A program made the position numbers and the translations under genes. From NCBI GenBank assembly GCA_031398975.1, contig JANNOI010000054.1, positions 1-64,000 of the forward strand: DNA of 64,000 nucleotides, in the 5' to 3' direction. This document shows, piece by piece, positions 33,043 through 42,833 of the stretch. Within the stretch, counting starts at the first letter, position 1. Each line of letters opens with the position of its first letter. The notes beneath the pieces are model-generated. The model made no database searches, was not told where the DNA came from, and saw nothing but the letters and a program-made list of their open reading frames with translations. The stretch is from JAKFWI01 sp031398975. Its GTDB lineage: Bacteria > Pseudomonadota > Alphaproteobacteria > Caulobacterales > Aquidulcibacteraceae.

Positions 33043-33984
33043 ATGAACTGGCTATCCAATCTGGCCCGCCCGGGCCTCAAAAAGCGTGTTGAAAAGCGCG
33101 AGAGCGAAACCCCGGACAATCTGTGGATCAAATGCCCACGCACGGGGGAGCTCATCTTCCAGGGCGATCTGGACGCCTCCTGCTGGGTGACGCCCGCGGG
33201 CTTCCACATGCGGATCGGTCCCGAAAAGCGCTTCCGCTACTTGTTCGACGACGGCCTCAGCACCCCCATCCCGCTGCCCGAGGCGCCCCGCGACCCGCTG
33301 CGCTTCAAGGACGACAAACGCTACGTGGACCGCCTGAAGGCTGCGCGCGCCAAGTCCGGCCGCCAGGATTGCATGGAGGCCGCCTGGGGGGCGATCGGGG
33401 GCGCGCCGGCGGTGGTGCTGGTGCAGGATTTCGAGTTCATGGGCGGCTCGCTAGGCATGGCCGCGGGCGAAGCGTTCGTGACCGCCGCCCATCACGCGAT
33501 CGCCAAGGGCGCCGCGCTGATCTGCGTCACCGCCTCGGGCGGCGCGCGCATGCAGGAGGGCGTGCTGTCCCTGATGCAGATGCCGCGCACCACGCTGGCG
33601 ATCCAGGAATTACGCGAGACGGGCCTGCCCTACATCGTCGTGCTTACCGATCCCACCACCGGGGGCGTCACCGCCTCCTACGCCATGCTGGGCGACATCC
33701 ATATCGCCGAGCCCGACGCGCTGATCGGCCTGTCCGGCCCCCGCGTCATCGAGCAGACGATCCGCCAGAAGCTGCCCGAGGGCTTCCAGCGCGCCGAATT
33801 CCTGCGTGACAAGGGCATGGTGGATATCGTGGTGGACCGGCGCGCCCTGAAAAAGACCTTGGCGACGGTTCTGGGCCTGCTGATGTCGCGCCGCCGCATC
33901 GGCGTGGGCGAGGGCGAAATCGAAAAGCTCGAGCCTGTGCGCAAAGCGGCGCCGCCGCGGCCGCGCGCGCGCGCCGCCGAGTAG
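33043..33984 (+). CDS. accD: Acetyl-CoA carboxylase carboxyltransferase subunit beta
   Basis: 313 residues. With AccA it transfers CO2 from biotin to acetyl-CoA, the first step of fatty acid synthesis. The N-terminal region that binds zinc in E. coli reads L-W-I-K-C-P-R-T-G-E-L-I-F-Q-G-D, and keeps only one of the usual four cysteines in position, so no zinc ribbon can form. The crotonase core has G-G-A-R-M-Q-E-G and P-T-T-G-G-V-T-A-S. Placed after trpA and one base before folC, the alphaproteobacterial order. Confidence 0.95.
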   Translation: MNWLSNLARPGLKKRVEKRESETPDNLWIKCPRTGELIFQGDLDASCWVTPAGFHMRIGPEKRFRYLFDDGLSTPIPLPEAPRDPLRFKDDKRYVDRLKAARAKSGRQDCMEAAWGAIGGAPAVVLVQDFEFMGGSLGMAAGEAFVTAAHHAIAKGAALICVTASGGARMQEGVLSLMQMPRTTLAIQELRETGLPYIVVLTDPTTGGVTASYAMLGDIHIAEPDALIGLSGPRVIEQTIRQKLPEGFQRAEFLRDKGMVDIVVDRRALKKTLATVLGLLMSRRRIGVGEGEIEKLEPVRKAAPPRPRARAAE

Positions 33985-33985
33985 G

Positions 33986-35317
33986 GTGGCCTCGATCCTC
34001 TTCGTCCCGGGCGCCGAGGCGCAGGACCCGATCACGCGCCGGCTGGGCGAGATAGGCCAGGAATTCGGCCACGGCCACGCCCTGGAGCTGGCGCGCATCG
34101 AGGCGGCGCTCGAACGGATGGGCCGGCCCCAGGATCGGCTGCCCCCGATCATCCATGTGGCGGGCACCAACGGGAAGGGCTCGGTTTGCGCCTTCCTGCG
34201 CGCGATCGCCGAGGCCGCGGGCCTGCGTGCGCACGTCTTCACCTCGCCCCATCTGGTGCGCGTGCACGAGCGCATCCGCCTGGCCGGGCGTCTGGTCACG
34301 GACGAGGAATTCCTGGACGCGCTGGATCGGGTGGCGGCGGCGGGCGGGGAGATCACCTATTTCGAGGCGATCACGGCGGCGGCCTTCGACCTGTTTGCGC
34401 GCACCCCCGCCGACCTTGTAATCCTCGAGACGGGCCTCGGCGGGCGGGTGGACGCCACGAACGTGGTCGATCCCGCGCTCTGCGTGATCACCCCGATCGC
34501 GCTGGACCATGCCCACCTTCTGGGCCCCGATGTCGGCGCGATCGCGCGCGAGAAGGCGGGGATCTTGAAGCCGGGCCGGCCCGCGCTTCTCGCCCGCCAG
34601 CCGCCCGCCGCGCACGCCGCCCTGGTCGCGCGCGCGTCCGCGATAGGTGCGCCGCTGCTGGTGTGCGGGGAGGAATGGGACGCCTGGGCGGCCGGCGGGC
34701 GGCTTTTAGTGCAGACGCAGGAGCGCCTGCTCGATCTGCCTTTGCCTGCGCTCGTCGGTCCCCACCAGATCGAGAATGCGGGCCTTGCGGCGCGCGCGGC
34801 CTTGGCGCTCGGCGATGGGCGGATCACCGAAAGCGCGATCGGGCGGGGCGTCGCCGGCGCGCACTGGCCTGCGCGCATGCAGAACCTGACCGCCGGCCCC
34901 CTGGCGGAGCCGGTGCTGGCCGCGGGCGGGGAGCTCTGGCTCGACGGCGGCCACAACCCCCATGCCGGGCGCGCGCTGGCGGCCACGCTCGCGGCGCTCT
35001 CGCGCGTGCGGCCTGCGCCGGTCGTGCTGATTTGCGCCATGCTGGCCAACAAGGACCAGGCCGGCTACCTCGCGCCCCTGCGGGCCGCGGCGAGCGATCT
35101 GGTAGCGGTCCCCGTGCGGTCCTCCCGCGCGGCGCTGCCCCCGGAGGACCTCTGCGCCATCGCCGCCGCGCAAGGCTTCAAAGCGAGCCCCGCGCACTCG
35201 CTCCAGGACGCGATCGCAGCGACGCTGCGCCTTGCATCCCGCCCGCGCATCGTCCTTTGCGGGTCGCTTTACATGGCGGGGGAAGCGCTCGCGCTGTCGG
35301 GCGCCGCGCCGCTCTGA
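33986..35317 (+). CDS. folC: Bifunctional dihydrofolate/folylpolyglutamate synthase
   Basis: 443 residues, GTG start one base after the accD stop. Adds glutamate to dihydropteroate and to reduced folates. The Mur-ligase-like P-loop V-A-G-T-N-G-K-G-S (about 53–61) and the folate/Mg loop L-E-T-G-L-G-G-R-V-D-A-T-N (about 147–159) are intact, and the C-terminal domain starts with W-L-D-G-G-H-N-P. Its stop is 4 bp from the stop of the convergent trxA gene. Confidence 0.95.
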   Translation: MASILFVPGAEAQDPITRRLGEIGQEFGHGHALELARIEAALERMGRPQDRLPPIIHVAGTNGKGSVCAFLRAIAEAAGLRAHVFTSPHLVRVHERIRLAGRLVTDEEFLDALDRVAAAGGEITYFEAITAAAFDLFARTPADLVILETGLGGRVDATNVVDPALCVITPIALDHAHLLGPDVGAIAREKAGILKPGRPALLARQPPAAHAALVARASAIGAPLLVCGEEWDAWAAGGRLLVQTQERLLDLPLPALVGPHQIENAGLAARAALALGDGRITESAIGRGVAGAHWPARMQNLTAGPLAEPVLAAGGELWLDGGHNPHAGRALAATLAALSRVRPAPVVLICAMLANKDQAGYLAPLRAAASDLVAVPVRSSRAALPPEDLCAIAAAQGFKASPAHSLQDAIAATLRLASRPRIVLCGSLYMAGEALALSGAAPL

Positions 35318-35321
35318 GGCT

Positions 35322-35651
35322 TCAGGCGGTGGCGACCGTCTCGTTCAGCCATTCCACGATCTTGCTCTTCGGCAGCGCGCCCACGCGGGTCGCGGCTACC
35401 TTGCCGTTGCGGAACAGCATCAAGGTCGGCACCCCGCGCACGCCGTAGCGGCCGGGCGTCATCGGGTTGTCGTCGATATTGAGCTTCGCGATCTGGACCT
35501 TGCCGGCCATCTCGTCAGCGATCTCTTCGAGCGCGGGGCCGATCTGCTTGCACGGCCCGCACCACTCGGCCCAGAAATCCACCAGGACCGGCGCGTCGGC
35601 CTTCAAGACATCGGCTTCGAAGCTGTCGTCGGTGATTTTCACGCTGGCCAT
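35322..35651 (-). CDS. trxA: Thioredoxin
   Basis: 109 residues from the ATG at 35651, which has GGAGG 5 nt upstream. The redox motif W-C-G-P-C is at 30–34, the buried Asp at 25 (V-D-F-W), and the cis-proline loop V-P-T at about 75–77. General disulfide reductase in the cytoplasm. Downstream of addA in the same direction with a 92-bp gap. The convergent folC gene leaves no room for a terminator between them. Confidence 0.96.
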   Translation of the reverse strand: MASVKITDDSFEADVLKADAPVLVDFWAEWCGPCKQIGPALEEIADEMAGKVQIAKLNIDDNPMTPGRYGVRGVPTLMLFRNGKVAATRVGALPKSKIVEWLNETVATA

Positions 35652-35743
35652 GCACGCCTCCATAAGGACCGAACCCGGTGGACGCGATGTATGCAGCCCC
35701 GCGCCCTGCTGCAACGGAGCATGGGCTCAACGGAACCAGGCCT

Positions 35744-38700
35744 TTACTGGAACAAGCGCGCCTGCGCCGCGTCGAGCCGGGCGGTGGAGGCTTCCGTCAG
35801 GACCGGACCTTCCGTCCAGATCAGCGCGCAGCGCACCAGGCGTCCGGGAAAGGCCTGCGCCAGCACCGCCCGATAGGCGCACAATTGCGCGACGTACGCC
35901 TCGGGCATGTCTTCGGGATCGGCGGGCGCGGGGCGGTCGGTCTTGAAATCGACCACCAGGATCTCCGTCGCGCGCACCACCAGCCGGTCCACCGCCCCGG
36001 TGACCCTGCGCCCGCCTATCAGCCCCGTGACCTGGGCCTCCGCGCGCGAGCCTGGGCCGAATACGGGCGCGAATTCCGCATGCTCCAGCACGCCGAGCGC
36101 TTCGGCCGCGAACGCGGCGGCCGCCTCCGGCGCCACCCCTTGCCCCTCTAGCCATCTCAGCGCGGTCCCGTGGCGCGCGGGCGGGACCACTTCCGGCAGC
36201 CGCTGCAGTAAAGCGTGGATCATCCGCCCGCGGTGGAACCGCCGCCGCCCCTCGGCCGAGGGTGAAAAGGCGGGGGGCGGTCGCGCGGCGTGGGCGGAGG
36301 GGGCGAGCGGGCGGGCGGCGCTTGGCTCCTCCGTGGCCGGTCTGCGCGCCCAGGCCGGGGCCGGCGCGAGTACGGCGTGGGCGGCTCTGGGGGCGGGGGC
36401 ATGGAGGGGCGCACCCAGGCGAAGGCCCTCTCCGAACGGGGTCTCGCAGGGCAGCGCTTCGGGCAGCCGGGCGAAGCCTTGCTCCACCAGCTGATGCCAG
36501 CACCGCGCCGCGCGCCCCCCCGCTAGATTGCCGCGCGCGGCCCCGCACACGATCAGCCGGTCGCGCGCGCGCGTGAGGCCTACATAAAGCAGCCGCAGAT
36601 GTTCGGCCTCGGCCGCCTGCGCCATCGCTGCGCGCGCCTGGCCGGCGGCGTCGTCATCCTCGCCCTTGCCGGGGGACCAGAACAGAGCGTCGCCCTGCGT
36701 CAGGAGGCCGGAAGGATTGCGCCCCTCCGCCGGCCCGGTCGTGTCCGCCAGGATCACCACCGGCGCCTCGAGGCCCTTGGCGCCGTGCACGGTCATCACC
36801 CGGATCGCGTCCCCGCCCGTGTCCATCTCCCGCTTCAGGGCCGCCTCGTCCTGGGCGATGGCGTGCAGGAAGTGATGCAGGCTCGCGGCCGGCAGCGCGT
36901 GGGCTTCGAGCGCGCGCGCGAGCAGCGCTTCGGTTGGGTCGCGCGCGGCCACGCCCAGCCGCGCGAGCAAACGACCCCAGCCGGAAACGCCGTCTACCTC
37001 GCGTTCGAGAATGGCGGCGAGGAAGTCATGCGGGTGGTCCCCGCGCCGGCGGAGCGCATGGGCGATCTCCGCATAGGCCGCGCGCCAGCGGGGATTTTCC
37101 GCGCCGCGGAGGCGGTCGATCACCCCGATCCCCGGTTCGCGCGCCGCGCACAGCTCCATCAAATCGTCGTCGTCCAGCCCGATGAACGGGCCCTTGAGCG
37201 CGCAGGCGAGCGAGAGATCGTCCGACGGGTCGAGCGCCACGCGCATCAGCGCCAGCAGGTCCTCCACCGCCAATTCCTCCCGCAGCACCATCCGGTCCGC
37301 GCCTGCCACCGGCAGGCCCGCGCCCTTGAAGGCTTTCAGCATCTGCTCGAACAGCGGCCCGCGCTGGCGCACCAGGGCGATCACGTCGCCCGGGCGCATC
37401 GGGCGGGGACCGTCCGGGCCCCACACGCTCACACCGGAGGCGATCCATTCCCGCACCCGGCGGGCCAGCCCCTCCGCCAGCACTGCCGGGGCGGTCTGCG
37501 CGCGGCCCGCATCGCGGGGCGCGTCCCAGGCCTGGGGCTCGGGCCTTTCCGGCGCAAGCGCAAGCGGCCAAAGCTCGACAACGCCAGGCTGGTCCACGCG
37601 CTTGCAATCGTGGCGCAGGATCTCGCTCGCCGAGGCCTCGTCCCCGCCGAGCGGGAGATCCTCAAACACCCCATCCACCAGCGCCAGCACCGTAGGCGTG
37701 GAGCGGAACGACATCGCCATCCCCGGCGCGGCGAAGGCGCGGTCGGCGGCGGCGGCCTCCAGCGCAAGCGCGCGCGCCTCGGCGGAAAAGCGGGCGGGGT
37801 CCGCGCCTTGGAAGGAGTAGATGCTCTGTTTGGGATCGCCCACGGCGAACACGGTGCGCGCCTTTTCCCGGGCTCCGCGTCCGGCGAAGAATTCCGCGCG
37901 CAGCGGCGCGAGCAGCGCCCACTGGTCCGGGCTCGTATCCTGGCCTTCGTCGATGAGGATGTGGTCGATGCCGCCGTCGAGCTTGTAGAGCACCCAGGCG
38001 GCGGAGGCCGAACGCTCGAGCAGCGCGCGCGCCTTGACGATGAGGTCTTCGAAATCGAGCACGCCGGCGGCGCGTTTGGCTTTCGCATACGCCCGGTTCA
38101 GCGCCGCGCCGACGGCCGCCAGCGCGATCGCGTCCTCGGCGCGGTCGATCGCGCGCAGGGTCTTGCAGGCGTGCTCGGCATGGTCGGCCTGGGCGCGCAG
38201 GAACGTTTCGAGGCCCGGGGCGCGCGCGCGCACGGCTTTGCCGGCGAGGTGGGCGCGGGGGCCGCCCTTGGCGGTCTGGAAGATGGCGAAATAGGCTTCC
38301 GCGCGGCGTTCGGGAGGCGCGCGCTCGGCCGCGGCGATGCGCGCCGCGCACTCGCGGTCCCGCTCGCCGCCCGCCGCCAGCGCCGCGCCCGCCTCCCGCA
38401 GCGCCGGCCACGGGATCTCGGCGAGCAGGCGGTGCACGAACCCCGCGCGATCCTCGCGCGCGCCGTGGCGCGCCAGCAGGCTCGCCCGCGCCGCGTTGAG
38501 GCCCCCGGCCTGGCCGGTCAGCGCCTCCAGCGCGGCGCGTTTGGTGGTGAGCGCCTGGAACAGGGCCGAAAGCGTGGGCGCATCGAGGCGTTCGGCGAAG
38601 CGAGCGATCCCTTCGGCGGCGCGCGGGTCTTCTGCGGCTTCGGCCCAGGCCTCCTCCAGCAGCGCGCGGGTGGTCTCCTCGTCGGCGATCGTGAAGCCGG

Positions 38701-39139
38701 CGGCGACCCCGGACTCCAGCGGAAACCGCCGCAGCAGGCGTTCGCAGAAGGCGTGGATGGTTTGGATTTTCAGCCCGCCCGGGGTCTCGAGCGCGCGCGC
38801 GAACAGGCCCCGCGCGCGCGCAAGGTCCTGGGCGCGCACGATCGTGTCGCGGCCCAGAAGCTCGGCGAGCGTGGCGCGCAGCCTGTCGTCATCGGCGACG
38901 CACCAGGCCCCCAGCCGCTCGAACAGGCGCCGCTGCATCTCCGCCGCCGCCGCCTTGGTGTAGGTGATGCAGAGGAAGCAGGCGGGCTCGGCCCCCGGCG
39001 TGAGCAGCAGCCGCGCCACCCGGTCGATCAGGACCTTGGTTTTGCCCGAGCCCGCATTGGCGGTGACGAACACCGAGGCGCGCGGGTCGGCGGCGGCGCG
39101 CTGGGCCGCTTGCGCGCGCGCATAGGCCGAAGCGCTCAT
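35744..39139 (-). CDS. addA: Double-strand break repair helicase/nuclease AddA
   Basis: 1131 residues from the ATG at 39139, which overlaps the addB stop (ATGA). UvrD-type superfamily 1 helicase: Walker A T-A-N-A-G-S-G-K-T-K near 27–36, motif II D-E-G-Q-D-T-S (about 395–402), later motifs including V-M-T-V-H-G-A-K-G-L-E. The RecB-type nuclease domain ends the protein with I-L-V-V-D-F-K-T-D-R. AddAB resects DNA double-strand ends for RecA and substitutes for RecBCD in alphaproteobacteria. The open frame extends upstream into addB without homology. Confidence 0.95.
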   Translation of the reverse strand: MSASAYARAQAAQRAAADPRASVFVTANAGSGKTKVLIDRVARLLLTPGAEPACFLCITYTKAAAAEMQRRLFERLGAWCVADDDRLRATLAELLGRDTIVRAQDLARARGLFARALETPGGLKIQTIHAFCERLLRRFPLESGVAAGFTIADEETTRALLEEAWAEAAEDPRAAEGIARFAERLDAPTLSALFQALTTKRAALEALTGQAGGLNAARASLLARHGAREDRAGFVHRLLAEIPWPALREAGAALAAGGERDRECAARIAAAERAPPERRAEAYFAIFQTAKGGPRAHLAGKAVRARAPGLETFLRAQADHAEHACKTLRAIDRAEDAIALAAVGAALNRAYAKAKRAAGVLDFEDLIVKARALLERSASAAWVLYKLDGGIDHILIDEGQDTSPDQWALLAPLRAEFFAGRGAREKARTVFAVGDPKQSIYSFQGADPARFSAEARALALEAAAADRAFAAPGMAMSFRSTPTVLALVDGVFEDLPLGGDEASASEILRHDCKRVDQPGVVELWPLALAPERPEPQAWDAPRDAGRAQTAPAVLAEGLARRVREWIASGVSVWGPDGPRPMRPGDVIALVRQRGPLFEQMLKAFKGAGLPVAGADRMVLREELAVEDLLALMRVALDPSDDLSLACALKGPFIGLDDDDLMELCAAREPGIGVIDRLRGAENPRWRAAYAEIAHALRRRGDHPHDFLAAILEREVDGVSGWGRLLARLGVAARDPTEALLARALEAHALPAASLHHFLHAIAQDEAALKREMDTGGDAIRVMTVHGAKGLEAPVVILADTTGPAEGRNPSGLLTQGDALFWSPGKGEDDDAAGQARAAMAQAAEAEHLRLLYVGLTRARDRLIVCGAARGNLAGGRAARCWHQLVEQGFARLPEALPCETPFGEGLRLGAPLHAPAPRAAHAVLAPAPAWARRPATEEPSAARPLAPSAHAARPPPAFSPSAEGRRRFHRGRMIHALLQRLPEVVPPARHGTALRWLEGQGVAPEAAAAFAAEALGVLEHAEFAPVFGPGSRAEAQVTGLIGGRRVTGAVDRLVVRATEILVVDFKTDRPAPADPEDMPEAYVAQLCAYRAVLAQAFPGRLVRCALIWTEGPVLTEASTARLDAAQARLFQ

Positions 39140-42081
39140 TCCTCCCCGCTCTCCGCCCATTCCTTGCGGCGGGCCAGATGGTCGTATTCGCCGCGCTCGG
39201 CCAGGAATTTCACATGCGGGCGGGACAGGAAGGGCTGGCCGGGCTCGGCGTAGCGGGTGAGCTTGTCCTTCAGGTTTGCGATCGCCTCGTCGGCGGCGTC
39301 CGCCACGCTCTGCTCCAGCGCCACCGCGCGCACCCCCGCCTGCGATCCCGCGAACCGCCAATAGAGCAGCACGTCGGGCGTCGCGGCGGCCAAGCCTTCG
39401 AACGCGCCGGCTTTCATCATCGCCGCCTCCAGCGGCAATTGCGGCGCAAAGCCGGATTTCACCTCGCGCGCGCTCGGCGCCGCGCCGCTTTTGTAATCGA
39501 TGATTTCGGCCCCGCCGTCGGGGCGGATGTCGATGCGGTCGGCGCGGCCCGTCAGGGTGAGGCCGGCAAGCGCGAGCGCGCCCGACCGCTCCCGGAAGCT
39601 CGTATAGGCGGCGCGCGCCTGCTCCCAGGCGATGATCGCCGCGGCGGCCGCGCGGAGGCGCGCGCGCTCGGCGATGCGCCGCGCCGGGGAGAAGCCCTCC
39701 GCCGCCAGCGCCGCGTCCAGCCGCGCCAGCAAGGCGGCCACGTCGTCGCCCGGGTGCAGCGTTTCGAGCGCGGCGTGGATGGCCTGGCCCCGTTCGCCGG
39801 CCTCGGGGGCTGCGCCGACGGCGTCCTTCGGGCGCAGGCGCAGGATCCGCTTGGCGTAGACCGCGTAGGGGTCCCGCGCCAGGAGGCCCACGTCCGTCAC
39901 CGAAAGCGCCTTCAACGTCAGCCCCCGCGCGGCCGGCGTCGGGCGCGGCGGCGCAACCGGGCGTAGGCTTTGCGGGGCGTCGAGCGCGCGCGCCCACAGG
40001 CGGGGGTCATCCTCCGGCGGGACCGCCAAGGCGTCGGGGCTCGCCCCGCGCGTCAGCGTTTCGAGCCGCCACACCCAGCGGGAGGCCACGCTCGGGGCGC
40101 CGCCGGCGCGCTCGGCCCGGGTGAGCACCACGTCCGGGGCGTTGGCGAATTGCACGAAATCGTGCGCGGCGAGGCCAATCCGAGCTTCCAGGCGGGGCAG
40201 GCCCAACTCGGCGCGCATGGATCGGGAGAGGAACGGATCCTCCGCCGGGAGCGCCGGCCACACACCCTCGTTCAGGCCGGACAGGATCATCAGGTCGCGC
40301 CGCTGCAGGCGCGCCTCCAGCGGCCCCCATAGCGCGATGCGGGGATGGCCCGAGCCCTCCGGCGCCACGACTTTGCCCGCCAGCAGCGACGCCAGCACAC
40401 GCGGGCCCTGGCGCTTCTCAAGCCGCCCGAGCGCGTCCTCGCACGCGGCGAGGCCCGTGAGGAACGCGCCTGCCGCTTCACCCGCCGCCCCCGCCCACGC
40501 GGCGGGGCCCCCGCAGACGCCCTCCGCGGAAGCCGCCAGCGCCTCCGCAAACGCCCCGGCAGTCGCCTGCCCGTCGAGGAAGGCGGCTCGCAGCGGGGTC
40601 AGATGCGCCGTCAGCGCGCGCAGCGCCGGGGCCGCGCTTTCGTCCCGCGCTTGGGCCAGCGCTTGCAAATCCGTGTGCCGGCGTGGGCCGCGCAGGTGCC
40701 TGTCCGTCAGGCGGCGCAGGGCGGTTTCGGGCGCGAAATCGGCCAGGGGGTGGGCGACGAGCGCGGCGAGCGCCACAGGGTCGCCGTCGTCTGCGGCGAG
40801 GGCGGCCAGGAGCGCGAGCAGCACCCCGATCGGGGTCTCCGCCAGCGGCGCGCCCGCCGAAACCGGGGCCTCGATCCCCCACCGCGAAAGCTTGGCTGAA
40901 ACCCGGCGCGCGAGCGCGGGGTCGGGCGTCACCAGGGCGGCGGTCCGGTCGGGCGTTTCGAGGGTCTGGCGCAGCAGCAGGGCCGCGACCGCGGCCTCCT
41001 CTTCTTCCGTGCGAGACACGATGAGGCGCAGGCCCTGGCAGGCGGTTTCGATAAAGGCTGCGGGCGAGCCCCAGGGGGCGGCGGCCTCGGCCACGCGGGC
41101 CGTCCAGTCCGCGGTGGCGGCGGCCGGGGCCATCGCCTCGCGCACAAGTACGCGACGGGCGGCCGCGCGCGGGCTTTCGCGCCAGCCCGGGAGCGTCCCC
41201 ACCGCGGCGCGGTCGAGGCTTAACGCCTCGAGCGTCTCCTTAAGGGCGGCCTGGGGGTGCTGCTCGCCGAGGCGCGCCCACGCCGCCTCGTCGAGATCGA
41301 CGTCAAGCCCCGGCAACACCACCACCCCCCGCGGGGCGCCCGCCACCACCTGCATCAGCCGCCGCACGGGGGCCAGCGACCCGGTGGAGCCCGCGATGAT
41401 CACCGGATGGGCCGGCGGGCGCTGCTCCCAGCGGTCCGCCAACTTGTACAAAAGGGCGGCGCGGCGCGCGGCGGGATCGCTCAGGCCTTCGGCCGCCAGA
41501 CGCTGCGGCCAATAGGCGGCGATGATCTGCAGGAAGCGCGCGGACCCGCGCCAATGCTCGGCCAGATCCTGTTCGCGCACCAGATCGGACAGCCGCTCCC
41601 AGCGCACCGCCGCGCCGGCGGGGGCGGAATCGAGCAGCGCGCACAGCGCGTCCGCGGCCGCGAGCGCGTGGGCGGGGTCGGCGGCGCCGCCTTCGGCTTC
41701 GCCGCGCGCGCGCAGCAGCGCCGCAAGCTCCAGCCGCCGCCGCAGCGGGTCGATCGCCGGGGGCAGATCGAGCGCGGCGGCTTCGGGGCCGATGGGCTCA
41801 AGCCTGGAGAAATCCTCCTCCTCGCTCAGATCGCCCAGCGGTCGGATGGAGGGCAGCAGCATCGCCGGCGCGCCCGCGGCCAACGCCTCGCCCAGCGCGC
41901 GCGCGGCGCGGCGATTGGGCGTCAGCACCAGCGCGTCGGCCAGCGCGAACGGGTCGGGCCCGGCGCGTTCGCTCTGCAGATGCTGGGCCAGCAGGGCGAG
42001 GAACGGCGCGCCCGGGGGGATGGTGCGCACCCGGGGGGAAGGTCCGGCGAAGAGGCCGAAGGTCGGGGCGGTTGCGGCCAT
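39136..42081 (-). CDS. addB: Double-strand break repair protein AddB
   Basis: 981 residues from the ATG at 42081; 102 in-frame codons upstream overlap murU and lack homology. The N-terminal helicase-like part has L-T-P-N-R-R-A-A-R-A-L, and the C-terminal RecB-type nuclease motif is A-E-I-I-D-Y-K-S-G. The four cysteines that hold an iron-sulfur cluster in Bacillus AddB are absent around the nuclease domain, as expected for the alphaproteobacterial form. Lies 11 bp after murU and overlaps addA by 4 bp. Confidence 0.93.
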   Translation of the reverse strand: MAATAPTFGLFAGPSPRVRTIPPGAPFLALLAQHLQSERAGPDPFALADALVLTPNRRAARALGEALAAGAPAMLLPSIRPLGDLSEEEDFSRLEPIGPEAAALDLPPAIDPLRRRLELAALLRARGEAEGGAADPAHALAAADALCALLDSAPAGAAVRWERLSDLVREQDLAEHWRGSARFLQIIAAYWPQRLAAEGLSDPAARRAALLYKLADRWEQRPPAHPVIIAGSTGSLAPVRRLMQVVAGAPRGVVVLPGLDVDLDEAAWARLGEQHPQAALKETLEALSLDRAAVGTLPGWRESPRAAARRVLVREAMAPAAATADWTARVAEAAAPWGSPAAFIETACQGLRLIVSRTEEEEAAVAALLLRQTLETPDRTAALVTPDPALARRVSAKLSRWGIEAPVSAGAPLAETPIGVLLALLAALAADDGDPVALAALVAHPLADFAPETALRRLTDRHLRGPRRHTDLQALAQARDESAAPALRALTAHLTPLRAAFLDGQATAGAFAEALAASAEGVCGGPAAWAGAAGEAAGAFLTGLAACEDALGRLEKRQGPRVLASLLAGKVVAPEGSGHPRIALWGPLEARLQRRDLMILSGLNEGVWPALPAEDPFLSRSMRAELGLPRLEARIGLAAHDFVQFANAPDVVLTRAERAGGAPSVASRWVWRLETLTRGASPDALAVPPEDDPRLWARALDAPQSLRPVAPPRPTPAARGLTLKALSVTDVGLLARDPYAVYAKRILRLRPKDAVGAAPEAGERGQAIHAALETLHPGDDVAALLARLDAALAAEGFSPARRIAERARLRAAAAAIIAWEQARAAYTSFRERSGALALAGLTLTGRADRIDIRPDGGAEIIDYKSGAAPSAREVKSGFAPQLPLEAAMMKAGAFEGLAAATPDVLLYWRFAGSQAGVRAVALEQSVADAADEAIANLKDKLTRYAEPGQPFLSRPHVKFLAERGEYDHLARRKEWAESGEE

Positions 42082-42092
42082 TTCCGCCCCGC

Positions 42093-42833
42093 TCAGGGCG
42101 CCGGCGCGCCGACGCTGAGGCGCGCCTCGGCTTCGGCGCGCGCGGTGGGATCGCCCACATGCATCCAGAAGCCGTCCAGGGGCCGGCCGAAGACACGGCC
42201 CGCCGCCACCGCAGGCTCCCACAAGCGCAGCGCCGAAAACCGCTCCGGCGCAAATCCCGCCAACAGGCGCGGATGCATCACATAGGCCCCCGCATAGACC
42301 CAAGGCGCGCTCTCCGCCGCCCCCCGCCACGCAAGGCGCCCCGCGCCGTCGCGGAAGAAATCGCCTTGCCCGTGGAAGCCCAGGCAATCGTCGAGCGGCG
42401 CGAGCATCATCATGGCGTCCATCCGCGCCCCGTCCCAGGCCGCGCCGAGGGCGGCGAGCGCGCTCTCGCCCCGCTCCGTCCAGACTTGGTCGGTGTTGAC
42501 GACGTAGAACGGCGCGGCCCCCAGCAGCGGGGCGGCCTTCGCCAGCGCGCCGCCGGTCTCGAGCAGATGCGCGCGCTCGTCGGAGATCAGAACGTGGGGG
42601 CGGGGCTGGAGGGCGGCGCGACGCGCCACATGCGCTTCGATCTGATCGGCGAAATAATGCACGTTGACGATCGCGCGCTCGACGCCGGCGTCCGCGAGGC
42701 GATCGAGCATGTGGTCGAGGAGGGTCCGCCCGCCCACGGTCACGAGCGGTTTGGGGCGATCATTGGTGAGGGGGCGCATCCGGGTGCCGAGGCCGGCGGC
42801 GAGCACCATGGCGGTTTTCGGGGCCCCGCTCAT
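42093..42833 (-). CDS. murU: Nucleotidyltransferase, MurU-like (MurNAc-1-phosphate uridylyltransferase)
   Basis: 246 residues from the ATG at 42833. Nucleotide-binding signature V-L-A-A-G-L-G-T-R-M-R-P-L-T near 10–23 with the K-P-L motif. In peptidoglycan recycling as described in Pseudomonas, AmgK phosphorylates MurNAc or GlcNAc at C1 and MurU makes the UDP-sugar. The overlap with the upstream kinase gene by 4 bp supports that pairing. Older annotations call such proteins mannose-1-phosphate guanylyltransferase; context favours MurU. Confidence 0.85.
   Translation of the reverse strand: MSGAPKTAMVLAAGLGTRMRPLTNDRPKPLVTVGGRTLLDHMLDRLADAGVERAIVNVHYFADQIEAHVARRAALQPRPHVLISDERAHLLETGGALAKAAPLLGAAPFYVVNTDQVWTERGESALAALGAAWDGARMDAMMMLAPLDDCLGFHGQGDFFRDGAGRLAWRGAAESAPWVYAGAYVMHPRLLAGFAPERFSALRLWEPAVAAGRVFGRPLDGFWMHVGDPTARAEAEARLSVGAPAP

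Noticed and set aside
36599..39253. 884-codon frame opposite addA
   Set aside because: No motif, His/Arg/Gly-rich, complementary to the well-supported addA.
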